Positions 34,651 to 44,817 of a DNA stretch of 64,000 nt are shown one piece after another (position 1 is the stretch's first letter; the number at the start of each line of letters is the position of its first letter). Made by a program: the position numbers and the translations under genes. The stretch covers positions 146,639,108 to 146,703,107 of the forward strand of contig NC_092804.1 in the NCBI RefSeq assembly GCF_040954645.1, written 5' to 3'. The stretch is from Diabrotica undecimpunctata. Lineage: Eukaryota; Arthropoda; Insecta; Coleoptera; Chrysomelidae. Below the pieces are notes generated by a model that saw nothing but the letters and a program-made list of their open reading frames with translations, searched no databases and was not told the origin of the DNA.

Positions 34651-34769
34651 TGGCGGCAGAGCCGGGCCACGGGGGTGTTCCCGATTACTACAAGAACTAC
34701 TATACTGGGTACAATGGGGTTCGAAACCCCACCGTGCCGGGCCCTGAAGAAAAGTCAAATCGACGATTG
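34651..34769 (+). CDS. srp: GATA factor alternative exon without a zinc finger
   Basis: A 119-base GC-richer segment is bounded by a strong acceptor (TTGCGTTCCAG) and donor (GTAGGT at 34770). Joined to the A at 7053 it reads M, then AAEPGHGGVPDYYKNYYTGY, then NGVRNPTVPGPEEKSNRRL, all open. It ends on the same RRL and in the same phase as the N-finger exon, so it joins the C-finger exon directly (RRL-SASRR). It has no Cys pairs and replaces the N-finger by a Tyr/Gly/Pro-rich stretch. In Drosophila, serpent makes one-finger and two-finger isoforms from such a pair of exons, and this is the likely counterpart. Transcript evidence is not available here. The phase match and splice sites make it more than chance. 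Confidence 0.78.
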
Positions 34770-35089
34770 GTAGGTTCAATTTTATTTTCCAATAGCATTA
34801 CCTTAGAATCTCATTAAAAATATTGTCTATTGACGTTCTAATGTAATGATATTAATTGCTGTCTATCATTTCTTCAGTAGTAGCTTTTGAAACCTATCGC
34901 TTTTGTTGCTTCTTGATAATTCACATTTGAATAAACTTAGATCTTCTATTTCTTCTACTTTAATAACATTTTAGTAAGTAACTAAGGCATAAAATATGTA
35001 GATTTGAAACGTACACAAACTCGTACTAAAAGTTAATACACCTGAGTAATATTTTTATAAAAATTTATTTTTCTACAAAATTACTTTTT
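34770..35089. other. intronic AT-rich sequence
   Basis: Nothing recognised between the alternative exon and the hairpin repeat. Confidence 0.4.
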
Positions 35090-35215
35090 TTGGGAATACG
35101 CCACAATTAAGTTTAAAATTTTTAATTTATTTTAAACTTAAAATGTGGCTTATTCCCAACAAGAATAGTAATTGCATTAAGATGTCCCAAGAAAATAGCT
35201 TCAGAACATTATAAA
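35090..35215 (+). repeat. LINE 3'-end repeat with long hairpin
   Basis: TTGGGAATACGCCACAATT...AAGTTTAAAAT at 35090-35120 and its near-complement at 35129-35159 form imperfect arms of about 30 bases. They are followed by CCCAAGAAAATAGCTTCAGA at 35188-35207. The same 3' block follows the LINE at 53985-55110 (near 55230) and lies inverted at about 57493-57617. It is therefore a LINE 3' end with an inverted partner. Confidence 0.75.
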
Positions 35216-35484
35216 GATTTTTCTGAAATTTTACTATACTATAGTAAAATAAACATAGTTATCGCTTAAGTTCAAGACATGTGTGAAATAAAAGCTCCAA
35301 ATAAGAGGATTCATTTGGATGTATCCTCCAGTTTTTTCTAGTAACCTGTTCCTGAAATAATCGAAAAAAAGGGTAATTAGAATATCTAACTATAATAGTG
35401 AAATTTGGTTGCGCAGATTTTAGAAGAATTAGTGGCATTGTTAAGTATCTTAGCATTGCTATGCTTTGTGCCCTCCAAATAAAA

Positions 35485-36290
35485 TTTGGCAGGACCCTGG
35501 TCTACCTGGCCTGTCGGCTATACGACCGTTAACGAATCCACTGCCCCTACGAGTCCGATACCAAAGCGAAGGTGCCACGCCACGTATGCAAGAAACGTTT
35601 CGTGGGGCTCCACCTCCCCCGTAGTACCTGTGTTGCGATTACCTCACTTACCCGTTATCCCACCCACGGGCGGATAGGCGAAGCAGGCAGAGGAATTTCC
35701 ACCTCGCACGTAGACAGGTCGCCGCCGAGGATATCTTCTCTACCACTCTTGAATCTCCCGACAGGTACGTGCCGGGGCACCCACACCACGCCTGACACTA
35801 AGCCAGGAGAGGTATGTACGGGCCCAGCTCGTTCAACCTCGCCAGGTTCTTTTGGAATGAGAGTAGAGTGGTCCTACGAGAGTCTCGTCTCGGATACTAG
35901 GAGTGTAGACCGGTGACCGTGTCGCCTGAGCGACCGTGTGCGTTTCTACAAACCCGACATCTCAGGCGACGGCTCTCCACCTCTCGATTCCTACCCATTA
36001 GTCGCCTCTTACGACAGGCAGGCACTTCTGACCTCGGCCGTATTCTTATCTCCGCGAGCCGAACGGAGAAGTATCTTAGCAATCAAACAGAGGTGGGCTC
36101 AAGACTGTCTGAATATCAGATAACACCAGCAAATACTTACCAGTAAGTAACACATCACTGATCTGGCCACTGAATGAATGCCGAGCTTCCGATTGTTACG
36201 CCGGTCGGAGGAGCCCGATAACTCGGGCGTAAAATGCGTTATTTCGCACATCTCACCATAAACAACGTTTGCTGTAATTTATTATATTCC
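35485..36290. repeat. GC-rich interspersed repeat, long copy
   Basis: A block of about 800 bases is sharply GC- and CpG-richer than its surroundings. Overlapping frames exist on both strands without a recognisable product, so no gene is called. The part at 36165-36290 matches, in reverse complement, 39235-39430 (CCGAGCTTCCGAT, AAAATGCGTTATTTCGCA, CATAAACAACGTTTG). This shows it is a dispersed element, probably from a retrotransposon, but the class is not determined. Confidence 0.6.
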
Positions 36291-39234
36291 CACGGTAATG
36301 TGGAGAAGGTAGAGACTATGCTATAGTTACGTGAGAGGAATGGAGGACTAAATATTTTCGATAATTACGCTAGATCAAAAACTGACGGAAACTACAGGGA
36401 AGAAAAGTCGCCGATGAGATGAAGAGATAGTTGGAAATCTGCTTCCAAAAGGTTAACAGCTATGAATTGGTATTAACAGATCGAAATATTCTTAACAAGA
36501 AGACAAAGATATTGAAAAACCAAAGCGAAGGTTAGCAATTGCAGAAAATGACTGACAAAACAGAAAAGGAGGAAGGATCAAAAGAAAAAGCTGTTGGAAA
36601 TAGGCGAACACCTAACACATGACTTATTCAAGAACTCAACGAGCATTAAAGAATATCTACAACCGCAAGAAATGTATGAATATTTAAGCCCCGATATTAT
36701 TTTATATAGAATTAAACTAATTGATTAGGTATAATAAGGATTGATATTTCGATTCCCAACGCCAATTGTATACATTTACATGAAAGTTACGATCATCATA
36801 ACTTTACTATACGTAAGTGTGTATAAATTAGAACAAAATTATTTCAGTTGTGAATTAATGTGAACGCTTTATTGATATAGTGCGTTCACCTCATCTTTAT
36901 AAAAAATTAAATATTTTCTGAATTGGCTATGCAATGAAAACATAGTCAGCTTTAAAGAGCCATACATTGTTTTGCAAATTTATATGGTCAACAAAATTGA
37001 GTACAACAAAATATAGGTCTTATAGTATAGATGAAACTCAAAATTGTGTTTACTAATCTTTTCGAGTTTGTGTGGGTTTACTTAGAAATACCATGTACTG
37101 CTTTCCATTTACATAAAGATGCGTAAAACATTTCTACATTTCTGTAACTTTAAATTTACGGCACGAAGATTCTTATTTTAAAATAATTTAGAAATAATAT
37201 GTTTATATCTTTTATATTTAAAAAGACGTATTATAGAGGACCGCTAAAACTTTTTTTAGAGGAATCCACGAAAAGGTTTTCAATTAAATACGGCAATGTC
37301 GTATGTTAGCTCTTATATAGTGTCTTTCATATTTTGTATATAGAGCTAGAATGAAAGTAAAGCAGTAGATGGATTTTAAAGACTCTTTTAATTTTCGAAG
37401 TATTCTCCGAATATTAATACATTTTTTATTTCCTGTAACTAACTCTCGAAAAAGTCGTTTTATTATTTTTAAGATACATCTTAAAATTGTGGTTTTGAAG
37501 GTATTGTTTCTATTTTCTAACCACTGAAACCTTTTACCACTAATCAATCATTAATTTCTAAAAAATCAAAAAATCTTTGAGTTTTAGTTCGGGATTATGA
37601 AAAAGTTGGTTTGCAAGACTCATGGAAAAAGAATGTTTGTATGCAAACCACGAGAGACAGTGCTTTAATTGCGTAGAGAAATTGTTGCTGCATGATGTGC
37701 TTTCGAGAAAAATATCACGACAATATTTTTTGAGACAGTTTGAAACAGCAGGACTTTATAGTTGGAACACCAAAACAAAACACCCAAACTCTTCTTTATG
37801 TGCTGATTCGTATACATGCATTCACGATGTTGTATACGTTTTAGAGTTTGCTTTGAAGCAGTTTAGTTTTTGAACAAAAAGTGCAAACCACAAAAAATAT
37901 TAACAAAACCCAAAAAACGGGCAAAAATGTTCATGGTTTAATTTTATTCCTCGTTAGCTGATCAACTCTGTTAATTTGTTGTAGCTTCAACCCTTCGCGT
38001 ACTACAGGTACTTCGCGTTATATTACTTTCCAAAAAAAAGTTGAAATGTCCAATCTCAAGACTTTTTCATTTCTATAAAGTTAAAATTTTACTTCCTCTG
38101 CTGCTTTTTCTTTTAAGTATAGTGTTTTTTACAATAATACCATCATAATTCAGTGCTCTGTTTCTATGAAATATAGTTTAAAAGTTTAAATTAAAGAAAT
38201 TCTAACCTACTTTATTGATACATGCATTTTATTGCTATTTTTATAAAACAACATGCTTTATTATTTACACAACCTTGTAAAATTGTTGTAGTAACTATTA
38301 GAATTGGAATACTTAGATATAGCAAAAAGCGGAAATATTCTATAAAAAAAAATGAAAAAATAAAGAAAAATACAAATTATCCACACTAAACAGGTTTGTT
38401 TGGAAAGTGAAACTGACAGATGTCAATAAAATCTACGTCATCACTGCGGCAGTCCATTTTTAGTACTGATAATTGACGAGTGGCGCCATCTTTGTCGAAG
38501 TATGCAAAATATAAAAGACACTTCAGCTATATAAGTACCTCTTAAACAAATTGTATTTTTAAAAACAAAAATGTGAACTGGTTGTATGTAATAAAATATT
38601 AAAAGTAAGTTAAATAAAAATACAATGACTGGTATCCCAAAATGATTAATTTTTCACGACAATGTTTGTTCATATGTGAATTATCAATTGTTTTTATCGA
38701 GGTAATTATATGTAGTCTTGCAGTAATTATGTCATTTATCTATAATACGTTTATAGTTTTTCTTAGAGTACAATATTATTATAGTAGCTTATGTAATTGC
38801 TATAGCAAATTATTATTTTTTATTGGTCACCATTGACTGATTATGACTGGCTAAAAACCTGCTTTATAAACTAAGAAGTGAAAGATCAGAAAAACTATGC
38901 ACGTTTTATACTATACATTATTGTTTTGTATATATGTTTTGATTTGGTTTAAACCAGTAATTCTAGTTTGTAATGACGAGCAATGAAGTTCAAACAATGT
39001 TACTATTTATTTTTCCTAGAACAGTCAACCACTCGCACTATTTTTAACTATTTTATATCTTGTTTTAGTTTATTACATTTACCTTTTTAAGTTTTGTATA
39101 TTTTTAAAGTTGATCTTCTCCATAAACTTTGTCTTTTTTCTTTGGTTGTTCTGAACATTGTTCTGAAATTTTTTGCTCCTGGCAATGAAGTTTTCATCAA
39201 ATATTTCTTTGGTAATAAACCACAGATTTATAAT
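36291..39234. other. intronic AT-rich sequence, nothing recognised
   Basis: A plus-strand frame at 37622-37873 has no family resemblance. A patch at 38405-38510 has higher complexity (CAGATGTCAATAAAATC, GAGTGGCGCCATC) and may be a repeat. No gene is called. Confidence 0.4.
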
Positions 39235-39430
39235 AAATTAAAATAAATGTCGTTTATGCCGAGGATTGTGAAATGACGTATTTTCGCCTTGACTCGGATT
39301 TCTGCCACTACTTTAAGGATCGGAAGCTCGGTATTCATTTAGTTAGTGCTAAGTGTTACATCTTATATTCAGTTACCGTTCCTTGGGCCATAATCTACGC
39401 CACTAAAATTCTTTCAAGACCTGCTCATTG
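39235..39430 (-). repeat. GC-rich interspersed repeat, short inverted copy
   Basis: The reverse complement carries AATGAATACCGAGCTTCCGA, GGCGAAAATACGTCATTTCA and GCATAAACGACATTTATTTT in the same order as 36170-36285. Only the end of the element is present. Confidence 0.65.
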
Positions 39431-39499
39431 TCGAAATTTCACCATAATTCGCGTTTGCTTTATATGCCTGTTTTCTTATACCAGCTTAGATAAAGTCTA

Positions 39500-39795
39500 G
39501 GAAACGTATGTGTTTCTCCGTCATACTCGTATGTTTTCTCTATGACTTATAGCGTCTAACGTGGATCTTTCTTTTCTAAAACCGTACTGGTAATATCCGA
39601 TGCTTTGTTCTGTGTATATTGTTAGTCTAATTCTAATTATACAAGTCATTACTTTATATGTTACTTTTAGGTAATTAATTGCTCGGTAGTTTTTTACGTT
39701 TTCTATGGTCTCCTTGTTTTGGAATTGTCACTATAATTCCCTTCTTCCATTCTTCGGGCATTATTTCTTTACCGGGTTTAGACTAGTTTAAAAAC
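39500..39795 (-). mobile_element. LINE reverse-transcriptase N-terminal fragment
   Basis: The minus strand reads KEIMPEEWKKGIIVTIPK near 39770-39730, then with a frame change RIRLTIYTEQSIGYYQYGFR and KERSTLDAI near 39600-39560. This is the start of a LINE reverse transcriptase (W-x-I-P-KKGD block, then GFRxGRST). The palm catalytic box is not present. It lies just upstream of the C-finger exon. Confidence 0.72.
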
Positions 39796-39890
39796 TACTT
39801 TGTTCTTAAAGTAATCAGTTACCTAGTATTTCTTTATGATATAATTAACCTTACAAAATAGAATTAAATACTAAAAACACATATTTTCAG

Positions 39891-40055
39891 TCTGCTTCTC
39901 GCCGAGCTGGCTTGACCTGCACCAACTGTCATACAAGTACTACATCACTTTGGAGAAGAAATGCATTAGGGGAACCAGTTTGTAATGCTTGCGGACTCTA
40001 TTACAAATTGCACTCAGTCAACAGACCTCTATCGATGAAAAAAGATAGTATACAG
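39891..40055 (+). CDS. srp: GATA factor exon encoding the C-terminal zinc finger
   Basis: The acceptor is ATATTTTCAG at 39881-39890 and the donor is GTAAAA at 40056. Entry and exit are both phase 0. The 55 residues start [20 protein letters not shown] and contain the second GATA finger, C-X2-C, 17 residues, C-X2-C ([17 protein letters not shown]), then LSMKKDSIQ. This finger with its basic tail is the main GATA-binding module. TTSLWRRN and HSVNRP with MKKDSIQ differ from the TTLWRRN, HGVNRP and MRKDGIQ that I expect in pannier-type proteins. That favours serpent, though not decisively. The exon is common to both isoforms. Confidence 0.95.
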
Positions 40056-40869
40056 GTAAAAAACACGAATATATTTTAAAGCTTATGTTTAGTTACAGTT
40101 GAGAAAATTTCGTATGTAGAGAAAAGGATAATCTGCATCCGTTTCTTTTTGTTAGTGCTCATTTCTTTCGTAGCTCCATAAAGTATTTTTCTGAAATATT
40201 TTCAAGTAACCTACAAAAAATAATACTAGATTAAAATAAAGTTTTAAATGTTTGTTTAAGAGGAGAAAATATGCACAAGAATCTTTATTTGTTGCGAACT
40301 TTTTTGATTTCTTAGACTAGATCATATTCCACAATTTAAAATTTCAAGTGGTACGTTAATTCTCTCGTCTAATGTCGTTTTTTATTAAAATATTTCCAGT
40401 TACAGTAAAATATTAGCATAGTAAATCCGAGACGATTAAATGAAAACCGCGAGAGAACATAATTAAGAAACCTTTAGACATAAAGAGATACTGCCTGAGA
40501 AAGATTAATGCTTTATTTCTATTATAACATTGTGTAAAATCTATCTACAATCAGTAATAAAGTTTACGATTTGTGTCTAATTGAAGTCCAAAGCCAAACT
40601 TCTCGACCCCCTAACAAATATTAAAGTTCTAAAAGAAGAAACGTTTGTTTTAGTACAGGACTACTGTGACATATTTTAATACATGACATGCAAGATTATT
40701 GATAAATATAAAATATAAGACCTAGAAGTCAAAATAAAACGGAATATATCTGTTCGGGGAAGTAGTACAACGGAATCACTGCTTCAAAGCTTCAAAAAAT
40801 TACTTGTCTATAGTTACAAACTATCAGCAGTATTGAAATCAAAAAAGGGACATAAATAAGGAGAATCCA
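40056..40869. other. intronic AT-rich sequence
   Basis: Nothing recognised before the LINE remnant. Confidence 0.4.
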
Positions 40870-42065
40870 AAATCGTAGAATATCCTAATAACGAGAGAAG
40901 TTAGAAACGGTTTCATTTTGTTGTGATTACTATTTAATTTATGCAGTGAATGCTTTGGAAAGTGATATCACAAGTCAAGGTAAGGAATATCGAGCATGAT
41001 AAAATCGTAATTAACAAAAATTCGCTGATGACACTGTTATTATATGAGATAGCATTAATATCGCCAAATCGTTACACGGGCTTCTAAAGAAAATAAATAA
41101 GCAGAAACTAAAAATAATTGTTTTAAAAAAATTAAAGTGGAATCCCCAATGATAGAGCAAATCCAAATAGAAAAGGTTAATTGGTACATATGTATTAAGA
41201 TGATTAAACAAAACATAGCTGCTAGGGAAGCAAAGATTGTTCTTACCTTTGATAGTAACGCAGATTCAATAGCACAATCAACAGTAGAAGTTAAGAATGT
41301 TTTCTCCAGTTTTGAAGAAGCTGAAGAAAATACATGGCCGTTTTAAAGCAAGAAGAGGAAATAAGAAAGAATTCAAATATCTATTCAACATCTAATGAGA
41401 TCAAAACTTCCGTCACGAAGTACAAAATCCAAATCTACTAGAGCATAATACGACCAACAGTCACGTTCGGAAGCGAAATAAGCGGACACTAACAAAATAA
41501 CAAAAAACAGAAGTTAATAAATTACTGATGCGGAGATCCATAATCCTCGGAGTTATATATGTCCCTTGCAGAAAAACTAATGGAGACACATATTTAATAA
41601 GGAATAAAATACTTTGGAAAAGAAATTCCAGGAGAAGATACATAAAGACCAATAGATTAGTAATGGCAGAATATGTGATACGAAATAGGGGTAGCCGATT
41701 TTGGGAAAGTCTAAGGGTGCGTTCATTACGGAGACCATCGCATGGTATCTTCGCCTAGATCATACCACTAATACCAGGGTTCGACACCTGCTAGGCGCTA
41801 CGCTTTGACGACGGTGAACGCTGGAATTTTTAAAGCAATGCATTTATTTTACGTGGCGATGATACTATGATACCATTCTATGGTCCGACCGAGGGTCGGT
41901 GTATCGTTATGAATGCACACTAAAGAAGACAATGGAAATATTACTCCAAAGAAGATCTGGAGAAAATGGGGGGGAGACAATTGAAAATAGTGGTACAAAA
42001 TCTACAAGAGAAAAAAGCAATAGTAAGTGCTCCAGAGACTAACGAAGAGTTTTACCGTCGGTGAT
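40870..42065 (+). mobile_element. LINE reverse-transcriptase remnant interrupted by a MITE
   Basis: Plus-strand broken frames give a LFNLCSEC-like piece near 40935, VRNIEHDKIVINKN near 40985, and FADDTVII with a following stop near 41020-41045 (catalytic box). Later come RPTVTFGSEIS near 41455 and LLMRRSIILGVIYV near 41520. The C-terminal part resumes after the MITE at 41714-41921 with IWRKWGGDN and ends near 42065. Many stops are present. Orientation is the same as the host gene. Confidence 0.7.
41714..41921. mobile_element. 208-bp MITE, probably hAT-like
   Basis: The ends are imperfect inverted repeats: AGGGTGCGTTCATTACG at 41714-41730 and, from the right end on the minus strand, AGTGTGCATTCATAACG. 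The eight flanking bases are AAAGTCTA on the left and AAAGAAGA on the right, a weak 8-bp duplication (five of eight). Inside are a 7-bp stem (CGCCTAG and CTAGGCG) and GGTTCGACACC, which resembles a tRNA B-box. It interrupts the LINE coding region, which continues on both sides. Confidence 0.7.
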
Positions 42066-42249
42066 AATGATGGTCTACAGATATATGATAATCTAGATTG
42101 AAAATAACATTAACTAACAAAGCATGTACAGCATCCATATGATAAAGGTGTTAAACTTAAACAACTTAAATGCCTAAGCCATTTATAGAAAATTATAAGA
42201 GAGAGGTTACTTAAATAATTCCTGATGAGGAAGTCTGGAGACACCTGAA

Positions 42250-43130
42250 TAGAGGAAGGAATCAAGTTACAGATAAGAGTCGATTATTGTGTATATACAA
42301 GATCACCACTTTTCGTGATCGAGGCCATCAAACTAGGTGGAAATAAAATTATGCAGGCTTTCGCCAAGCTTTTTATCGAATGCATCTACCAAGGGACTAC
42401 TCCTTTTTTTATGGAATATTGCAGTCATTGTTTTAGTACACAAGCAAGCAGACATAACAGATCTAAAAAACTCCCGTCCTATCAGTTTGCTCTCACACAT
42501 ATATAAACTTTTCAAAAAAGTTATCCAAAAAAGACTGGACGCTACGTTAGACTTCCATCAGTCCAACGACCACTTACTAGTGATAAAGAACCTGATAGAG
42601 AAGTCTGCAGAATACAACAAACCATTCACACTGACATTCGTGGACTACAAGAAATCATTCGATAACATAAGCCAGTAGAAAATGTTAAAATTATTGAGAG
42701 AATGCCGAATAGACCATCGCTAACATAATCAAATCTATCTACCAAAATGCCACAGCTAGCGTAAGACTGTCAGAACAAAAAACAAATAAATTTTGTATAC
42801 AGCGAAGAGTACGACAAGGAAACACTCAATTGTGCAACGATAACCAGACATGCGAACTCCCATGTCGCATAAGATTAGATTAAATTAGATTAGGAGCTGG
42901 ACAGCGTTTGGCAAATTAAACTATGTATTAAAACCGATGGACAAAATGTATTATCGAGTGGAGACCCAGACAAGAAGCACTAAGGAGTAGGACACGCCCA
43001 CCAACCAGATGGACTGACGGCCTGAAGCCTATTAGCAGTAGCTGGATGCATTCCGTGCAAGACAGGGACAGATGGAAAGATCTGAGGAAGACCTATGTCC
43101 AGCAGTGGACGTATATAGGCTCATAATGAT
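42250..43130 (+). mobile_element. RTE-type LINE remnant with internal deletions
   Basis: The plus strand reads IMQAFAKLFIECIYQGTTPF near 42340, NIAVIVLVHKQADITDLKNS near 42420, RPISLLSHIYKLFKKVIQKR, and FTLTFVDYKKSFDNI (palm A) near 42640. The AGFR block is deleted and the catalytic FADD box is missing. After about 42840 it resumes at the C-terminal end: IIEWRPRQEALRSRTRPPTR near 42950, then SSWMHSVQDRDRWKDLRKTY and VQQWT near 43100. It is followed closely by a TA microsatellite. Confidence 0.8.
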
Positions 43131-43164
43131 GAATTTTGTATTGCACAAGCTCATAGTAGAAATC

Positions 43165-43165
<1 letters not shown>

Positions 43166-43216
<51 letters not shown>
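43166..43216. repeat. (TA)n microsatellite, about 25 units
   Basis: About 51 bases of uninterrupted TA repeat follow the LINE 3' end. It may have grown from the element's simple tail. Length is likely to vary between individuals and assemblies. Confidence 0.95.
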
Positions 43217-43220
<4 letters not shown>

Positions 43221-43582
43221 ATTGTCTTCTAGCCATTTTAATGAAAGAGTTGGTCGGAGAAATTTGTTAAATTAAAAAAAAGTAATATTGATCAATTACA
43301 AATACAAATGCTTTCATTATTATTTTAAGATTTTTTTCTACTTCCGAGCAATTATCAAAAAATGTTTGCCTGACAAACTGCTTCAATTGATGACGTTTTT
43401 AATTTATATATTTATATGTTTAGAATGTGCCCCTCCACTAGATTGATGTTAAAATATCATCAGAATTTTAGAATTTTAGACTAGAATTTTAAAACATTTT
43501 GGTTTAATTAAATACCCGAAATTTTAATTATAATAATAATTATAATTAACTCTTTAATAATTTCAAATACTTGTTCTTTCAG
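43217..43582. other. intronic AT-rich sequence ending in a splice acceptor
   Basis: CTTGTTCTTTCAG at 43570-43582 is the acceptor of the next exon. Nothing else recognised. Confidence 0.6.
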
Positions 43583-43715
43583 ACGCGTAAACGAAAACCA
43601 AAAGGAAGTAAAGAGTCTAATGCTAGTAGCACGCACATTCCAAGAAACATGAGCACATTACTACCAGGCATAAAAATGGAAGACGTTGGAGTCAAAATTG
43701 AACATACAACATTAG
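43583..43715 (+). CDS. srp: GATA factor exon, basic tail and linker
   Basis: The exon enters in phase 0 right after IQ of the C-finger exon and reads TRKRKPKGSKESNASSTHIP, the conserved basic extension that contacts DNA and acts as nuclear localisation signal in GATA factors. It continues as NMSTLLPGIKMEDVGVKIEH. IKMED and VKIE resemble SUMO-acceptor motifs (hydrophobic-K-x-acidic), a suggestion only. The donor is GTACGT at 43716, leaving one base (G) of a split codon. The exon is 133 bases long and intact. Confidence 0.92.
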
Positions 43716-44189
43716 GTACGTAACAGATGACTTCATTAATTATGTTGATCTAATTTCCATAAAAATTATTTATTTAATCGTTGAATACGTAGATATAGGG
43801 GGGAAATAGTTTCCATTCCTCTCTTTTCCCTTCAAAGTGTATATTTTTTTATAAATCTCATAAATTTGTTTCATTTATTTTCTTCTTTTGTCTCTAAGTA
43901 ATTTGGTTCTTTTTTAAATTGGATTTACCTATTGGTTATCTTCATATTCTTTTATTTATATTCACACTTCGATGTCACTATGTCTCTCTTCTCACAACTC
44001 GTATCAATTGTTTTGAGTAAATGATGGTCATGCGACCATAAATATAATAATTCATTGAGTGTAGTATTTCTTCCTGAAGTTCTGTTTGCAAAACTGCGGC
44101 AAACAATATCAAAGGTGATACCCCAAGGGTCTTAAGCTTCTTTTGCTCACTTAGGTGAGCCTAGCCAGATTATTTTCCTGATTATTATC
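43716..44189. other. intronic sequence, nothing recognised
   Basis: AT-rich with no recognised element before the LINE fragment. Confidence 0.45.
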
Positions 44190-44640
44190 TGTAGAAAAAT
44201 TTAAACATCTAAAAAAAGCGATGGCTACAGGAAAAATGGAGTGAAATAGAGATACTACAGGCAAAAGCATGACAGCTTCAACCTCCATAAGAAAATAAAA
44301 AGAATGGAAAGATACCATAGACGAAGTTCTGTAGCAATTTTGAACTCACACCACAGCATCATTACTGAAACTGACAAAATAAGATATATTAGGTCTAAAT
44401 TGGAAACAATAAATGGAGAAACTATTTTGAGTTGAAAACACCAATACTACGACGACAGAGAATGGTGAGGAAATGCTAACCATCATACGACAGAAGTGGA
44501 GCCAGCTATCGAAAAACTGAAGAACAACAAAGCTCCTAAATTAGAAGGGAAACATTTACGCTGAAGAAATGAGACTTTTGACCACCCACTTCAATAAAAT
44601 TCACATTAGCGGACAAATACCAAATCATTAGCTGTTACCA
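44190..44640 (+). mobile_element. RTE LINE fragment from the region before the reverse transcriptase
   Basis: Broken plus-strand frames read WLQEKWSEIEILQAKHDSF, then a HKKIK-like part, RYIRSKLETINGETIL near 44400 and PAIEKLKNNKAPKLEGKHL near 44500. This matches the linker between endonuclease and reverse transcriptase in HmRTE-type elements. No catalytic part is present. It lies inside the last intron of the GATA gene. Confidence 0.7.
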
Positions 44641-44817
44641 ACGATTATTCCAAAATGATAAGAAAAACATAATCGGCAAATTATACCAGTAATCTTAAAA
44701 TCTTGAAATATTGATACCAGTAATGTAAGCTAGAATTATTCGAACTTAAACTTAACTTAATAACATAATATATTTCTTGTTATACATTTTTATTAAAATA
44801 ATTCTTGTCTTTTTCAG

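Noticed and set aside
35486..36146. Overlapping open frames on both strands in the GC-rich block
   Set aside because: They arise from few stops in GC-rich DNA. No recognisable protein, and the block has a second partial copy, so it is a repeat.
41750..41796. tRNA gene
   Set aside because: Only an acceptor-like stem and a B-box-like motif exist. There is no D arm or anticodon arm, and it lies inside a MITE.
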